Assembly (NCBI GenBank): GCA_963720775.1
Contig: CAVRGR010000007.1
Coordinates: 620,001-684,000 of the forward strand
Length of the DNA: 64,000 nucleotides
Source: JAENVT01 sp963720775
GTDB lineage: Bacteria; Actinomycetota; Acidimicrobiia; Acidimicrobiales; Ilumatobacteraceae
Direction: 5' to 3'
Shown here: positions 46,000 to 55,164 of the stretch, in pieces
Layout: each line of letters starts with the position of its first letter
How positions within the stretch are numbered: the first letter of the stretch is position 1
The notes under the pieces: generated by a model
What the model was told of the DNA's origin: nothing
Database searches by the model: none
The model's input: only the letters and a program-made list of their open reading frames with translations
Program-made: the position numbers and the translations under genes

Positions 46000-48564
46000 T
46001 CATACCCGCTGTCCGTACGCTCCGCTGCTGGCAAAGGCCAGCGCATCGGCCAGGGTCATCGGCTTGGCGAAGAGATAGCCCTGAGCCATCTTGCACTCGA
46101 GTCGGTTCAACTCGTCGAGTTGGGCCTCGGTCTCGACACCCTCCGCTATCGGTGCAAATCCCAGCTCGTGAGCCAGCGAAAGGATCAAACGGACGAACTC
46201 GCTACCGCCGCGCTCTCCGTCGAGACCGTTGATCAGGCTGCGATCGATCTTGACGAAATCGGCGGAGAACTGCCGCAACAACGCAAGGTTCGAGTAGCCG
46301 GTGCCGAAGTCGTCGATGGCGATGCGCACGCCGAGGCCGTGGAGCTCGTCGAGCTGCGGCCTGGCGGCGACGATGTCGGCCATCACGATGTCTTCGGTGA
46401 TCTCGACCGTCAGCGCCGATGCCCCGATGCCGGCCCGGGTGATGGCCTTGGCGACGTTCTCGACGAGGTTGCCGTCGTTGAGCTCTGCCGACGAGAGGTT
46501 GATCGACATGCTCAGGTTCGGCGAACGCAGTCGCAGCAACGACGCCGCTCGCGCCGCCTCGTTGAGCACGAACTCACCGAGTTGCGTGGAGAACCCGCCG
46601 GACTCGATGATCCCCATGAACTTGCCGGGCAGGAGCAGGCCGCGGGTGGGATGTTGCCACCGGACGAGTGCCTCGAAGCCGAGAACTTCGCGACTGCCGG
46701 TGTTGACGATCGGTTGGTAGTGCAGCGACAGCTGGTTGTCGCGGAATGCAGCGCGCAGCTCGCGTTCCATGTCGAGACGGTCATCGACCTGGCGACGCAT
46801 CGTCTGGTCGAACAGGGCGATGCGCCGCCGACCCGCTTGTTTGGCGGCATACATCGCCAAGTCGGCGCGTTGCACGATCTCGTTGGCCGGGTCGGTCCCG
46901 ATGCCGAAGGCCACGCCGACGCTCATCGACACGACATGTTCGCGACCGTCGAGACTGATCGGGGCTTTGACGGCAGCAAGCAGGCGGTCGGCGATGGCAG
47001 CCACTTCGCTGTCGGTGCCGATGTTGCGGCAGACCACGAGGAACTCGTCGCCGCCGAGGCGACCGACGATGTCGCCTCCGCGGGTGGCGGTCTGCAAGCG
47101 ATCGGCGACGACCTGGAGCAACCGGTCACCGACCGAGTGGCCGAGGCTGTCGTTGACGACCTTGAAGTCGTCGAGGTCGCAGAACATCACCGCCATTCGT
47201 TCGCGATCGCCGATCGTGTTCGTCAGCAGGTGGAAGAGTTGCTGACGGTTGGGCAGGCCGGTCAGTGCATCGTGGCCGGCGTCGTGGGCCAGGCGCGCCT
47301 CGAGCCGCTTGCGATCCGAGAGGTCGCGGTAGGTGACAGCGAAGCCCTCGAGCTTGCCCTTCTCGTCGCGGATGCCCACGGCAACTCCCGACATCGGGTG
47401 ACGCTCCCCGTCTTGATCGACCATCTCGATCTCGCCGCTCCACGTGCCACCGTCGCGGATGGCTTCGCCGATCTCGGCGAACATCGTCTCGCGGTACTCC
47501 TCGGGGATGAACTTCAGCGTGTCGTTGCGGTTCAGCGGGTTGGCGCCGAAGAACCGCTCGCCCGCAGGGTTGAGGTAGTTGCTGCCGTCGCCGAAGGAGG
47601 CGATGGCGACGAGGTCGGTGGTGGCGTCGGCCACGGCGCGGAACCGTTCCATCTCGCGACGCCGCCCGACCTCGTCGTTCATGTCGCGCACGACGATGAC
47701 GGTGCCTGCGTGGTACCCGTTGTGGTCGACGGCCGGAGCCGCGACGATCTGTACGTTGCGCGTGCCGGTGTGGGGCAGCTGCAGGCGACAGTTGTACGTC
47801 GCGGTCTCTCCCTTGGCGACTTCCGACTGGATTGCCTCGAAGATGTGCTGGTCGGCAGGATCGAGGTACGACTGCAAGGCACCGACGTCACTGAGCACCG
47901 GCGTGGTATCGAGGTACTCGGCGATCCGGGTGTTCATGAACGACTCTTCGGCGTCGTGACCGATCACCATGATGCCGATGGGCGCGGTGTCGAGCACCGT
48001 TCGCAGGTAGTTCTCACTGGTGGTGGCCCGCGCCGCGTCACGGGTGGCGGTGGATGCCGAATTGGTGGCTTCTTCGAGCGCGTCGGCGACCAGGCCGGCC
48101 AGGATGCCACCGATCAGAACCAGCGGAACACGCAGCAGTCCCGAGGTCACGCCGAAGGCCGACGTCGCCGCAAACCCGACGCCGATCGTGGTGGCGAGCA
48201 CGAACGGGTACGCCCGGCGGATTCCGAAGACGAGCGGGTAGCAGATGCCGAGCACCGAGAACCATGGAATGAGATCGACGAGATGGTGCGACAGAACCGC
48301 CGACATCGCCATGAGCAGCGCCGTGGCGACCGTGGCTCGCACCAGGCCGAGCCGGATGCTGGTGCCGTACACAAGGCCGAAGAGACCCAGCGCGCAACCC
48401 AAGACGGCGCCGATCACCACGGGAACCGACACCGGCCACACCGATGTGCGCAGGAGGTAATGGGCGCAGAGCACGATCAGCAAGAGCGGTTCGCAGCGCG
48501 AAACCAACCAGCGCAGCTTCTCCGATCGCGACGCGTCGGCAGGATAGGTGAGCCGGGTCATCAT
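46000..48564 (-). CDS. Membrane GGDEF-EAL c-di-GMP enzyme with PAS domains
   Basis: 854 residues. Five or six N-terminal membrane helices (about 20-165), two PAS domains (about 180-420), a GGDEF domain with intact RLGGDEFLVV (about 503) and DALTGLPNR, and an EAL domain with FEALVRWQHP (about 630), ITEDIV, DDFGTGYSNL and EGVET, so both cyclase and phosphodiesterase sites look complete. It controls cyclic-di-GMP, perhaps adhesion or surface structures such as the giant repeat protein next door. The start MMTRLTYPAD at 48564 (or 48561) is chosen; the frame further up is non-coding. Confidence 0.93.
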   Translation of the reverse strand: MMTRLTYPADASRSEKLRWLVSRCEPLLLIVLCAHYLLRTSVWPVSVPVVIGAVLGCALGLFGLVYGTSIRLGLVRATVATALLMAMSAVLSHHLVDLIPWFSVLGICYPLVFGIRRAYPFVLATTIGVGFAATSAFGVTSGLLRVPLVLIGGILAGLVADALEEATNSASTATRDAARATTSENYLRTVLDTAPIGIMVIGHDAEESFMNTRIAEYLDTTPVLSDVGALQSYLDPADQHIFEAIQSEVAKGETATYNCRLQLPHTGTRNVQIVAAPAVDHNGYHAGTVIVVRDMNDEVGRRREMERFRAVADATTDLVAIASFGDGSNYLNPAGERFFGANPLNRNDTLKFIPEEYRETMFAEIGEAIRDGGTWSGEIEMVDQDGERHPMSGVAVGIRDEKGKLEGFAVTYRDLSDRKRLEARLAHDAGHDALTGLPNRQQLFHLLTNTIGDRERMAVMFCDLDDFKVVNDSLGHSVGDRLLQVVADRLQTATRGGDIVGRLGGDEFLVVCRNIGTDSEVAAIADRLLAAVKAPISLDGREHVVSMSVGVAFGIGTDPANEIVQRADLAMYAAKQAGRRRIALFDQTMRRQVDDRLDMERELRAAFRDNQLSLHYQPIVNTGSREVLGFEALVRWQHPTRGLLLPGKFMGIIESGGFSTQLGEFVLNEAARAASLLRLRSPNLSMSINLSSAELNDGNLVENVAKAITRAGIGASALTVEITEDIVMADIVAARPQLDELHGLGVRIAIDDFGTGYSNLALLRQFSADFVKIDRSLINGLDGERGGSEFVRLILSLAHELGFAPIAEGVETEAQLDELNRLECKMAQGYLFAKPMTLADALAFASSGAYGQRV

Positions 48565-48685
48565 CCGTAGTTCATCCCCTGATTCCGATACCCATCCATT
48601 GATCGGCGGGGGTCCCGTCCCGCCACCAGCAAACCAGACTACTCCACGTGGTGATCTTGCCGCAATACGTAGGGTTGGTTTTTCC

Positions 48686-49267
48686 TCAGCCGGCGCTGAG
48701 CAGGCTGTTGACATGGGCCTGGAGACGGTCGATGCCGGTGCCTTTGCTGGCGCTGACCCACAGCACGTCCGTTTCCTCGAGGTAGCAGGCCCGGGCGAGC
48801 TGCTGGCGACGACCGGCCAACTTCGAGGGTTTGACCTTGTCGAGCTTCGTGGCCACGATCTGGTAGGGCACGTCGTTGGCCTGCAGCCAGGCCAACATCT
48901 GCAAATCGAGCTTCGTCGGCCCGATCTCACCGTCGACCAGCACGAACACCAGGAGCAACGGTTCGCGTTCCAGCAGGTAGCCCTCGATCATGCCCTGCCA
49001 CGTTGCCCGTTCCCGCCCGGGCACTGCCGCGTAGCCGTAGCCCGGCAGGTCGACGACAGTCGCCCCGGTCGGCAGGGTGAACAGGTTGATGAGCTGTGTG
49101 CGGCCCGGTGTGTTCGACACCTTGGCGAGCTGCCGGCGGTTGGCCAAGGCGTTGATCAACGACGACTTGCCGACGTTGGAGCGGCCGACGAACGCGACCT
49201 CGCCGGGTGAATCGGGGAGGTCGCTGTATCGCTTCGCGGAGGTGACGAACGTCAGTTGGAGGGGCAC
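48686..49267 (-). CDS. engB: Ribosome-biogenesis GTPase EngB (YihA/YsxC)
   Basis: 193 residues. G1 GRSNVGKSSLINAL, the switch with SNTPGRTQLINLF, G3 DLPGYGYA, G4 TKLDKVKP and G5 SASKGTG are all present and in EngB order. It acts in assembly of the large ribosomal subunit. GTG 49267 (VPLQLTFVTSAKRYSDLP) gives the normal length; the longer open frame lies over the neighbouring lipoprotein gene and is a shadow. It is 8 bp downstream of the lipoprotein stop, hence probably in one transcript. Confidence 0.93.
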   Translation of the reverse strand: MPLQLTFVTSAKRYSDLPDSPGEVAFVGRSNVGKSSLINALANRRQLAKVSNTPGRTQLINLFTLPTGATVVDLPGYGYAAVPGRERATWQGMIEGYLLEREPLLLVFVLVDGEIGPTKLDLQMLAWLQANDVPYQIVATKLDKVKPSKLAGRRQQLARACYLEETDVLWVSASKGTGIDRLQAHVNSLLSAG

Positions 49268-49275
49268 GTGAAGCG

Positions 49276-50298
49276 CTACTGCGAGATGCTCTCGCCCCAC
49301 GCCTGCAACGCCGCATCGAGGAGATCTTGAGATGGAGCGAAGGCCCACAACACGACGTTCTGCACGCCGACGAGGAAGTTGACGGTGCCATCGGGGTCGG
49401 ACCACGACAGACCGTCGAGTGTGCCGACGGTCTTCGGGGTGGTCGGCGTGTCGCTGGTGATGAACGGCGTGAGATCGTCGAACGATCCGGGCGTGAGTGG
49501 GTCGGTGTCGGATTCGAACGCGAAGAGTCGGCCCATCGTCTGCCCACTCGAGTCGATGACGTCGACGCCGGTGATGCGACCCGATTGGGCGGCCATCGAA
49601 GGCGCCAGGTCTAGCAGGGTCTGGAAGCCGCGGTTGGCCTCGTCGGGCACGTCGGCAAAGGTGTAGTCGCCAAGGGGAACGAGGTCGGCCGACGACAGGA
49701 TCGTCTTGTTGGTGTCGAGCGGGGTGGTGTCGGGCGGGGTCGTCTCGGGAGGGAATGTCTCTGCCGGCAGCGTGGCGATCGGCAGGGTCAGCGGCACGGG
49801 CGGCTCGGTGGTCGGCGTTGTCGTCGCCACCGTCTCGAACACCGGGTCGAGTTGGCACCGGCTGATGTTGAGACTGTCGGCAAGGTCGTTGCTCTCCGAC
49901 GCCTGGTCGGTGAGCTTGCTCATCCGTGTGTCGACGGCACCCTGGTCGTTCTCCTTGGCCGCCTTGGCGATGGCGTCGAGCGTATCGAGCTGATCCTCGA
50001 AGCTGGAGATCAAATCCTTGACATCGGCGGCGAACTGCTTGTCGCTCGTCGGGATCTTCAGCTTCTTGAGCTCGGTGAGCCCGTCCTCGTACAGGCCAGA
50101 CGCATCGCTGGCGTTGCTGCGCACATCGTCGAGCGACGCGGGTGTGTCGAGGTTGCCGATCCCGCGACCGATCGTGCGGCAGATGGTTGCCAACTGATCG
50201 CTGAAGGCTGCGGTGCTGGGCCCGGCGCTACCGCCACCGCACGACGTCACGGTGAGCGCGGCTGCCAGTGAGGCCGACAGAACCATCCGCTTGTTCAT
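49276..50298 (-). CDS. Putative lipoprotein, unknown function
   Basis: 340 residues. Signal peptide MNKRMVLSASLAAALTVTSC with lipobox VTSC and acylated Cys20, an alpha-helical domain (about 30-150) with FSDQLATICRTIGRGIG and many charged residues, a Thr/Pro linker (160-205), and a C-terminal beta domain (about 210-340) ending WAFAPSQDLLDAALQAWG. ATG 50298 is preceded by AAAGGTGG. No family recognised. Same strand as engB downstream. Confidence 0.8.
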   Translation of the reverse strand: MNKRMVLSASLAAALTVTSCGGGSAGPSTAAFSDQLATICRTIGRGIGNLDTPASLDDVRSNASDASGLYEDGLTELKKLKIPTSDKQFAADVKDLISSFEDQLDTLDAIAKAAKENDQGAVDTRMSKLTDQASESNDLADSLNISRCQLDPVFETVATTTPTTEPPVPLTLPIATLPAETFPPETTPPDTTPLDTNKTILSSADLVPLGDYTFADVPDEANRGFQTLLDLAPSMAAQSGRITGVDVIDSSGQTMGRLFAFESDTDPLTPGSFDDLTPFITSDTPTTPKTVGTLDGLSWSDPDGTVNFLVGVQNVVLWAFAPSQDLLDAALQAWGESISQ

Positions 50299-50393
50299 AG
50301 CCCACCTTTCGGTCCGGCTCCCCTTCGGTCGAGCCTGCCGTCGACACGATGGTACCCCCGCCACCAAATGGAACCCGGCTCCTCCGTGTTTCG

Positions 50394-52532
50394 TCAGCCG
50401 TGCAGCAAGCCGTACGCCGCCGCTTCGATCTCGACCTCGCTGAGCAGCACCAACTTGGCGGCGTCGCCGAGCGGGATGAAACTGTCCTTGCTCGTGGCTC
50501 TCCCGATGCGAGTGGTGATGCCGCACTCGACCAGCGCGGTGATGACCCCTTCGCTCCATCCTCCACTGGCCCGCGTCTCGTCGGCGACGAGCACCGCTCG
50601 CGTCGCGCGGGCTTCGCGGATGAGATCTTCGGCAGGCAGCGGTGAGAGCCAGCGGAGATCGACGACCCGTACGCCGATGCCGCGAGCCATCAACCGCTTG
50701 GCGACTCGAAGACTCATCAGAACACCGTTTCCGCACGTGATGATCGTCAGGTCGAGCCCATCTCCGTAGGTTCTGGCGGAGCCGATGGGCACATGGTCGG
50801 GTTGGAGTGCGGCCATCCATTGACGATCGCCCGGCTCGTACAGGTCTTGGGTGTGGTACCTGGCGATCGGTTCGAGGAACACCGAGACGGTGCCGTCGAC
50901 CTGGGCTGCGGCGACACACGTCGTCAGCATTGCCGCCGCGTCGTCGGGTCGCGAGGGTGAGGCCACGACGATGCCGGGTATGTCGCGCAACACGGCGATG
51001 GCGTCGTCGTTGTGGAAGTGGCCACCGAAGCCCTCTTGGTAGCCGTACCCGGCGACGCGCACGACCATGCCGTTGCGGTACTGGCCGTTGGAGAAGAACG
51101 AAAGGGTCGCGGCCTCGCCGCGCAACTGATCTTCGGCGTTGTGGAGGTAGGCCAGGTACTCGATCTCCGGGATCGGCACGAACCCACTGATTGCGCTGCC
51201 GTTGGCAAGACCGAGGATCGACGTCTCGTCGAGGAGCGTGTCGAACACGCGCCCGATGCCTGATTTGGCCATGAGGCCCTTGGTCACGCCGTAGACGCCG
51301 CCTTTGAAGGCAACATCCTCGCCGAACACCAGAACGTTGGGTTGCTGGTCGAGGAGCGTGGCCAGCGTGATGTTGACCGCCTGGGCAAACGTCACGGGTT
51401 CGTAGCCTGCCGACGGCGGACTCAACTGCGTGGCGAGGTGGGCGACCACTTCCGGCTGACGGATCGCCAGTGGACGCATGACCTCGTCGGCTGACTGCAG
51501 TTGCTCTGCTTCGGTGAGCTTTGCCGCGGCCAGTTGCACGAGTTCGGCGACCTCTTCATGACGCTTCAGCAAGGACTCGATCGTCCATCCGCAGCCGAGC
51601 AAGGCCCTGGCGGTTCCGAGAATCGGATCGCGAGAAGCTTCGGCGCGCATCTCTGCTGCCGATCGGTAAGCGGCTTCGACGTCGGTGCCTGCGTGGCCGC
51701 CGTAGCGGACCGTGTGCAGATGCAGGAACGCCGGCTTGCGCCGCTTGCGCACCCAGTCCACCAGTGACGACGAGGTCTCGGCAACCGCCACGGGATCGTC
51801 GCCGTCGACGGCCGCATAGCGCAGACCCGGACGCGACGAGAACGACGTCTCGATCCACCCGGCGGGGGTCCGCACACTGATGCCCAATCCGTTGTCCTCA
51901 CAGACGAAGAGGAGCGGCAGCGGCAAACCCTGGTACGCGCAGTACATGGCGGTGTTGAACGCCCCCGTGGCGACGGAGTGGTTGGCCGTGGCATCGCCGA
52001 AGCTGCAAATCGCGATCGCGTCCCGCGCCCACGGAGACTTCACGCTGAGCTTGGCGGCACGATCTATGGCGAAGGCAACACCGACCGCTCGGGGTAGGTG
52101 TGACGCGATGGTGGACGTCTGCGGAATGATCGCCAGATCGTGACGACCGAACACCTTGTGGCGACCTCCGGCGATTGGCTCGCTCGTCGCCGCGACGACG
52201 CCGGCGAGGATGTCGCTGACCCCGTCCAGACCGGCGCGTGCCAGGTAGAAGCCGCCGCTGCGGTAGTGGAGAAGCGCCGGATCGGTCGGCCGAGTGGTCA
52301 TCGCCAGTACGGCGTTGCTCTCGTGGCCGGCGGAGCCGATCGTGTAGTAGCCCTCGCCCTGCGAACGCAGCCATCGGGCCGCCAGGTCGCAGTGCCGGCT
52401 GGCGAGTTGCACGTCGTAGAGGTGGGCCAGATCGAGGCTCGTCTCGGGCGCGGCCGCCGATTGGCTTGGCTGCAACGCCTGCAGCAACTCGACGAGCTGG
52501 CGTTCGAGCGGTGGTCGCGGCTGGTCGGTCAT
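50394..52532 (-). CDS. Single-chain 2-oxoacid dehydrogenase E1 (alpha and beta fused)
   Basis: 712 residues. The alpha half (1-340) has the thiamine diphosphate motif SFGDATANHSVATGAFNTA and YYTIGSAGHESNAVLAM; the beta half (about 375-712) has VLVFGEDVAFKGGVYGVTKGL, EIEYLAYLHNAEDQLRGEA and VVDLRWLSPLPAEDLI. It is the decarboxylating part of branched-chain or related oxoacid dehydrogenase complexes. Alpha and beta chains are usually separate genes; here they are one. No E2 or E3 gene follows in the window, so the substrate stays open. It lies downstream of the tRNA cluster. Confidence 0.88.
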   Translation of the reverse strand: MTDQPRPPLERQLVELLQALQPSQSAAAPETSLDLAHLYDVQLASRHCDLAARWLRSQGEGYYTIGSAGHESNAVLAMTTRPTDPALLHYRSGGFYLARAGLDGVSDILAGVVAATSEPIAGGRHKVFGRHDLAIIPQTSTIASHLPRAVGVAFAIDRAAKLSVKSPWARDAIAICSFGDATANHSVATGAFNTAMYCAYQGLPLPLLFVCEDNGLGISVRTPAGWIETSFSSRPGLRYAAVDGDDPVAVAETSSSLVDWVRKRRKPAFLHLHTVRYGGHAGTDVEAAYRSAAEMRAEASRDPILGTARALLGCGWTIESLLKRHEEVAELVQLAAAKLTEAEQLQSADEVMRPLAIRQPEVVAHLATQLSPPSAGYEPVTFAQAVNITLATLLDQQPNVLVFGEDVAFKGGVYGVTKGLMAKSGIGRVFDTLLDETSILGLANGSAISGFVPIPEIEYLAYLHNAEDQLRGEAATLSFFSNGQYRNGMVVRVAGYGYQEGFGGHFHNDDAIAVLRDIPGIVVASPSRPDDAAAMLTTCVAAAQVDGTVSVFLEPIARYHTQDLYEPGDRQWMAALQPDHVPIGSARTYGDGLDLTIITCGNGVLMSLRVAKRLMARGIGVRVVDLRWLSPLPAEDLIREARATRAVLVADETRASGGWSEGVITALVECGITTRIGRATSKDSFIPLGDAAKLVLLSEVEIEAAAYGLLHG

Positions 52533-52575
52533 TGCCGGCCCGCGCCCGGTTCGCCGCCGGCGATCTGTTTCACGG

Positions 52576-52648
52576 TGGTCGAGACCGGCGTCGATCCGGT
52601 GACCCCACGCTTTTCAGGCGTGTGCTCTGCCGACTGAGCTACTCGACC
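52576..52648 (-). tRNA. tRNA-Phe (GAA)
   Basis: 73 bases with a full cloverleaf: acceptor GGTCGAG/CTCGACC, D stem GCTC/GAGC, anticodon stem CACGC/GCGTG with loop CTGAAAA, five-base variable loop, T stem ACCGG/CCGGT. CCA is not encoded (ACC then G). Oddity: the T loop reads ATCGACG, so the near-universal T54 is A. Third of three tRNAs in one transcript. Confidence 0.93.
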
Positions 52649-52664
52649 GTATGTATGTATTGAG

Positions 52665-52738
52665 CGGTCCCGACGGGACTCGAACCCGCGACCTCCGGCT
52701 TGACAGGCCGGCGTGAACTCCAGCTTCACCACGGGACC
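52665..52738 (-). tRNA. tRNA-Asp (GTC)
   Basis: 74 bases. Acceptor GGTCCCG/CGGGACC, D arm GTGA/TCAC, anticodon stem CCGGC/GCCGG with loop CTGTCAA giving anticodon GTC, T arm with the standard TTCGAGT loop. CCA not encoded. 16 bp before tRNA-Phe. Confidence 0.95.
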
Positions 52739-52761
52739 AGACTGTGAACCAGGCTGACCAG

Positions 52762-52834
52762 CACCCCCAACGGGATTCGAACCCGTGCCGCCACCTTGAA
52801 AGGGTGGTGTCCTAGGCCACTAGACGATGGGGGC
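52762..52834 (-). tRNA. tRNA-Glu (TTC)
   Basis: 73 bases. Acceptor GCCCCCA pairs with TGGGGGT (first pair G-T), anticodon stem CCACC/GGTGG with loop CTTTCAA giving TTC, T loop TTCGAAT. CCA not encoded. First gene of the Glu-Asp-Phe cluster, an order also found in mycobacteria. Confidence 0.95.
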
Positions 52835-52941
52835 TAGGGAACTTCTTCCGGTTGAGAGCGTGGCAACACTATCAGCCGGTCCGTTGAATCGCGCCAGGGC
52901 ATTCGGTCCCTCGTCGCAGGCTGCCAACTACGGTGCGCTAG

Positions 52942-53367
52942 GTGCGCCTCTCTGCAGAGCCATCGCTCGACACCACGGCCTACCCGTTCAATCACAGCAT
53001 CCGCGTCCGGTTCGCCGAGACCGACGCGATGGGGATCGTCCACCACAGCCGCTACCTGCCGTACCTCGAGGAGACCCGAGTTGCCTACCTGCGGCACCTC
53101 GGTCATCCGTATTCGGAGCTGCGCGCCGAGGGTTTCGACTACGCGGTCCTCGAATGCTTCGTGCAATATCGCCGGCCCCTCCAGTTCGACGAGGAGGTCA
53201 CCGTGCACCTCGCTCTCGCGGTGGCTTCGCGCACGACGTTTCAGATCGCCTACCTCCTCGAAGTCGATGGCGAGGTGAGGGCGACCGCCGTGACGGTGCA
53301 TGGGTGCATCACGGCGGCGGGTCGCCCTGCTCGCCTGCCGGCATGGTTGGCGGATCTCGGGTCTTGA
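52942..53367 (+). CDS. Hotdog-fold acyl-CoA thioesterase (4HBT/YbgC type)
   Basis: 141 residues, GTG start. The motif VRFAETDAMGIVHHSRYLPYLEE has the catalytic Asp and neighbouring His of the 4-hydroxybenzoyl-CoA/YbgC thioesterase family, followed by YRRPLQFDEEVTVHL of the central strands. It hydrolyses short or medium acyl-CoA esters. Divergent from the tRNA cluster and 105 bp before the DegV gene. Confidence 0.9.
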   Translation: MRLSAEPSLDTTAYPFNHSIRVRFAETDAMGIVHHSRYLPYLEETRVAYLRHLGHPYSELRAEGFDYAVLECFVQYRRPLQFDEEVTVHLALAVASRTTFQIAYLLEVDGEVRATAVTVHGCITAAGRPARLPAWLADLGS

Positions 53368-53472
53368 CGAAGGCTTAACGAACTTTCGCTGCCCGCACCA
53401 GCGACATGCCAGTCCGCCAGGTTTATCGTCGTTTCATGAGTGCCGGACGGTCGACGTGAGACGGGCGACGCG

Positions 53473-54306
53473 ATGATCGGCATCTGTACGGATTCCAACT
53501 CGCAACTCCCCGTAACCGTCGCAGAACGCTACGCGATCGAAGTCGTCCCGATCACGGTGACGATCGGCGATCACGACTACCTCGAAGGTGTCGATCTCGA
53601 CGCCGACCGGGTCTACGAACTGTTGCGCGCCCATCCGTCGGCGAGCGTCAGCACGAGTCAGCCGAGTCCGGGCCAGTTCGCTGCAGCCTACGAATCACTG
53701 GTTCATCGTGGATACGACGAGATCTTGTCGATTCACGTGACGGCGTCGATGTCGGGCGTGTTGAGCTCGGCGCGGTTGGCTGCCCGCACGGTGCCTGTAC
53801 CGGTGAGGTTGGTCGATTCCGGCACGGCGAGCTTCGGGGTCAGTTGGTGCGTGTGGGCAGCGGCGAAGGCGGTGGCACGAGGTGCATCGCTCGACGCCGC
53901 CGTTCGAGTTGTCGAATCGCTGTCTCCGCACATCGGCTCGGTCTTCATGCTGGGAACGTCGACCGCTGCCACCGGCCTCCGTGCCGAGCAGTACCAGATC
54001 GGCTCCGATACGGAGGGCATTCCGGTTCTCACGTTGCACGCCGGGCAACTCAAGGTGCTGTCGCACTCCGTGACGTCGCTCGACGCAATCTCGACGATGG
54101 CTGCCGTCGTATCGGGATGGGGGCCTCGCCTCAAGGTCGGGGTCAGTCTGGCCGACCAATCGGGCGAGCCGCTCACGGTCGCGCTGGAGACGGCAGTCGG
54201 TCGTTTGAAGAACGTCGTCGAAGTCGTCCGCTATCGCATCGGGCCGAGCATCGGGATCTACAGCGGGTTGGGTGCAGTCGGATGCTTCATGTGTCCGGTC
54301 GACTGA
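53473..54306 (+). CDS. DegV-family fatty-acid-binding protein
   Basis: 277 residues. MIGICTDSNSQLPVTVAERY, VVPITVTIGDHDYLEGVDL, TSQPSPGQFAAAYESL, DEILSIHVTASMSGVLSSARLAA and VRLVDSGTASFGVSWCV are consecutive DegV motifs. DegV proteins hold one fatty acid and serve fatty-acid kinase (FakA/FakB) or similar systems; no FakA gene is nearby. ATG 53473 is preferred over the longer frame from 53440. Overlaps the convergent DUF2017 gene by 20 bases. Confidence 0.9.
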   Translation: MIGICTDSNSQLPVTVAERYAIEVVPITVTIGDHDYLEGVDLDADRVYELLRAHPSASVSTSQPSPGQFAAAYESLVHRGYDEILSIHVTASMSGVLSSARLAARTVPVPVRLVDSGTASFGVSWCVWAAAKAVARGASLDAAVRVVESLSPHIGSVFMLGTSTAATGLRAEQYQIGSDTEGIPVLTLHAGQLKVLSHSVTSLDAISTMAAVVSGWGPRLKVGVSLADQSGEPLTVALETAVGRLKNVVEVVRYRIGPSIGIYSGLGAVGCFMCPVD

Positions 54307-54796
54307 CCGGTTCGCTCAGAGCACGCACTGCCCAGTCGAGCAACCAGCTCAGGAAGTTGTAGAGGTGGTGCTCGCCGGCAAGCGGGTCGCCATCGTCGAC
54401 GTCGTCGGAATCCTGATCCTCGCTGACGTCGAGCATCGTGCCCAGCACCAATCGCAGACCGTTGATCGCCTGCACGAACGCGATCATCGTTTCCTCGCTG
54501 GCAACGTCAGGCGATTGCAACGCGGCGTTGACCGTGGTGATGCCGGAGAGCCGCGACGCCACGAGCTCTTCACGCATCAGTCGTTGGTACTCGGTGTCGG
54601 CCTCGGCGTCGTCGGCGAGGTGATAGGCGGGTGGGAAGATGCGCACGAGGCGCGGATCATCGGATTCGCCCATCAAGAGCTGGCTCAGTTCCGTGAGCAG
54701 CCGTGTGACCAACTGGCGCTCGTCATCGCCGATGTTGAAGGTGAAGCCGTCTCGAACGCGTTCGATCGGTGGGATGAATGCGCGCTTGCGGGCCAT
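54287..54796 (-). CDS. DUF2017 family protein
   Basis: 169 residues. Begins MARKRAFIPPIERVRDGFTF and has NIGDDERQLVTRLLTELSQLL, RIFPPAYHLADDAEADTEY and a C-terminal helix around LYNFLSWLLDWAVRAL. This is DUF2017, regularly encoded directly after clpS in actinobacteria and of unknown role, presumably tied to ClpAP/ClpCP proteolysis. It lies 18 bp downstream of clpS on the same strand. Confidence 0.85.
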   Translation of the reverse strand: MARKRAFIPPIERVRDGFTFNIGDDERQLVTRLLTELSQLLMGESDDPRLVRIFPPAYHLADDAEADTEYQRLMREELVASRLSGITTVNAALQSPDVASEETMIAFVQAINGLRLVLGTMLDVSEDQDSDDVDDGDPLAGEHHLYNFLSWLLDWAVRALSEPVSRPDT

Positions 54797-54814
54797 GACC
54801 CCACCAATCGTACG

Positions 54815-55111
54815 TCAGTCGTCCTGCTGCATGGTCGCCCACAGACCGTGTTCGTGCAGGCGGAAGACATCGATCTCGGCCTTTTCGCGGGCGCCGCTCG
54901 ACACCACGGCTCGACCCTTCTCGTGAACGTCGAGCATCAGTGCCGTCGCCTTCTCGAGGCTGTAGCCGAAGACCTTCTGGAACACGAAGGTGACGTAGCT
55001 CATGAGGTTGATGGGGTCGTTCCACACGAGAACGATCCACGGCCGGTCGGGCACCGTCTCGTCGTCGATTGCCGGCAGGTCGACTTGGGCCGGCGCGGGC
55101 GTTGAGGCCAT
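54815..55111 (-). CDS. clpS: ClpS protease adaptor
   Basis: 98 residues. WIVLVWNDPINLMSYVTFVF, FGYSLEKATALMLDVHEKG and RAVVSSGAREKAEIDVFRLH cover the ClpS core, with the Asn-Asp and Met-His region that binds N-degron residues. It delivers N-end-rule substrates to the Clp AAA unfoldase. ATG 55111 (MASTPAPAQ) is chosen; ATG 55120 is also possible. Divergent from ctaB, with 53 bp between starts. Confidence 0.93.
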   Translation of the reverse strand: MASTPAPAQVDLPAIDDETVPDRPWIVLVWNDPINLMSYVTFVFQKVFGYSLEKATALMLDVHEKGRAVVSSGAREKAEIDVFRLHEHGLWATMQQDD

Positions 55112-55164
55112 GCCGCCCATTCTGCCGCTTGGCCGGTCTGTTCGGACGCCCGTACGATGGGCGC

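Noticed and set aside
46000..48564. Plus-strand open frame of 866 residues across the GGDEF-EAL gene
   Set aside because: It is a high-GC antisense shadow with low complexity; the minus strand has GGDEF, EAL and PAS motifs in order.
52529..52732. A 67-residue open frame in the tRNA region
   Set aside because: It lies over tRNA-Phe and tRNA-Asp, whose cloverleaves are complete.
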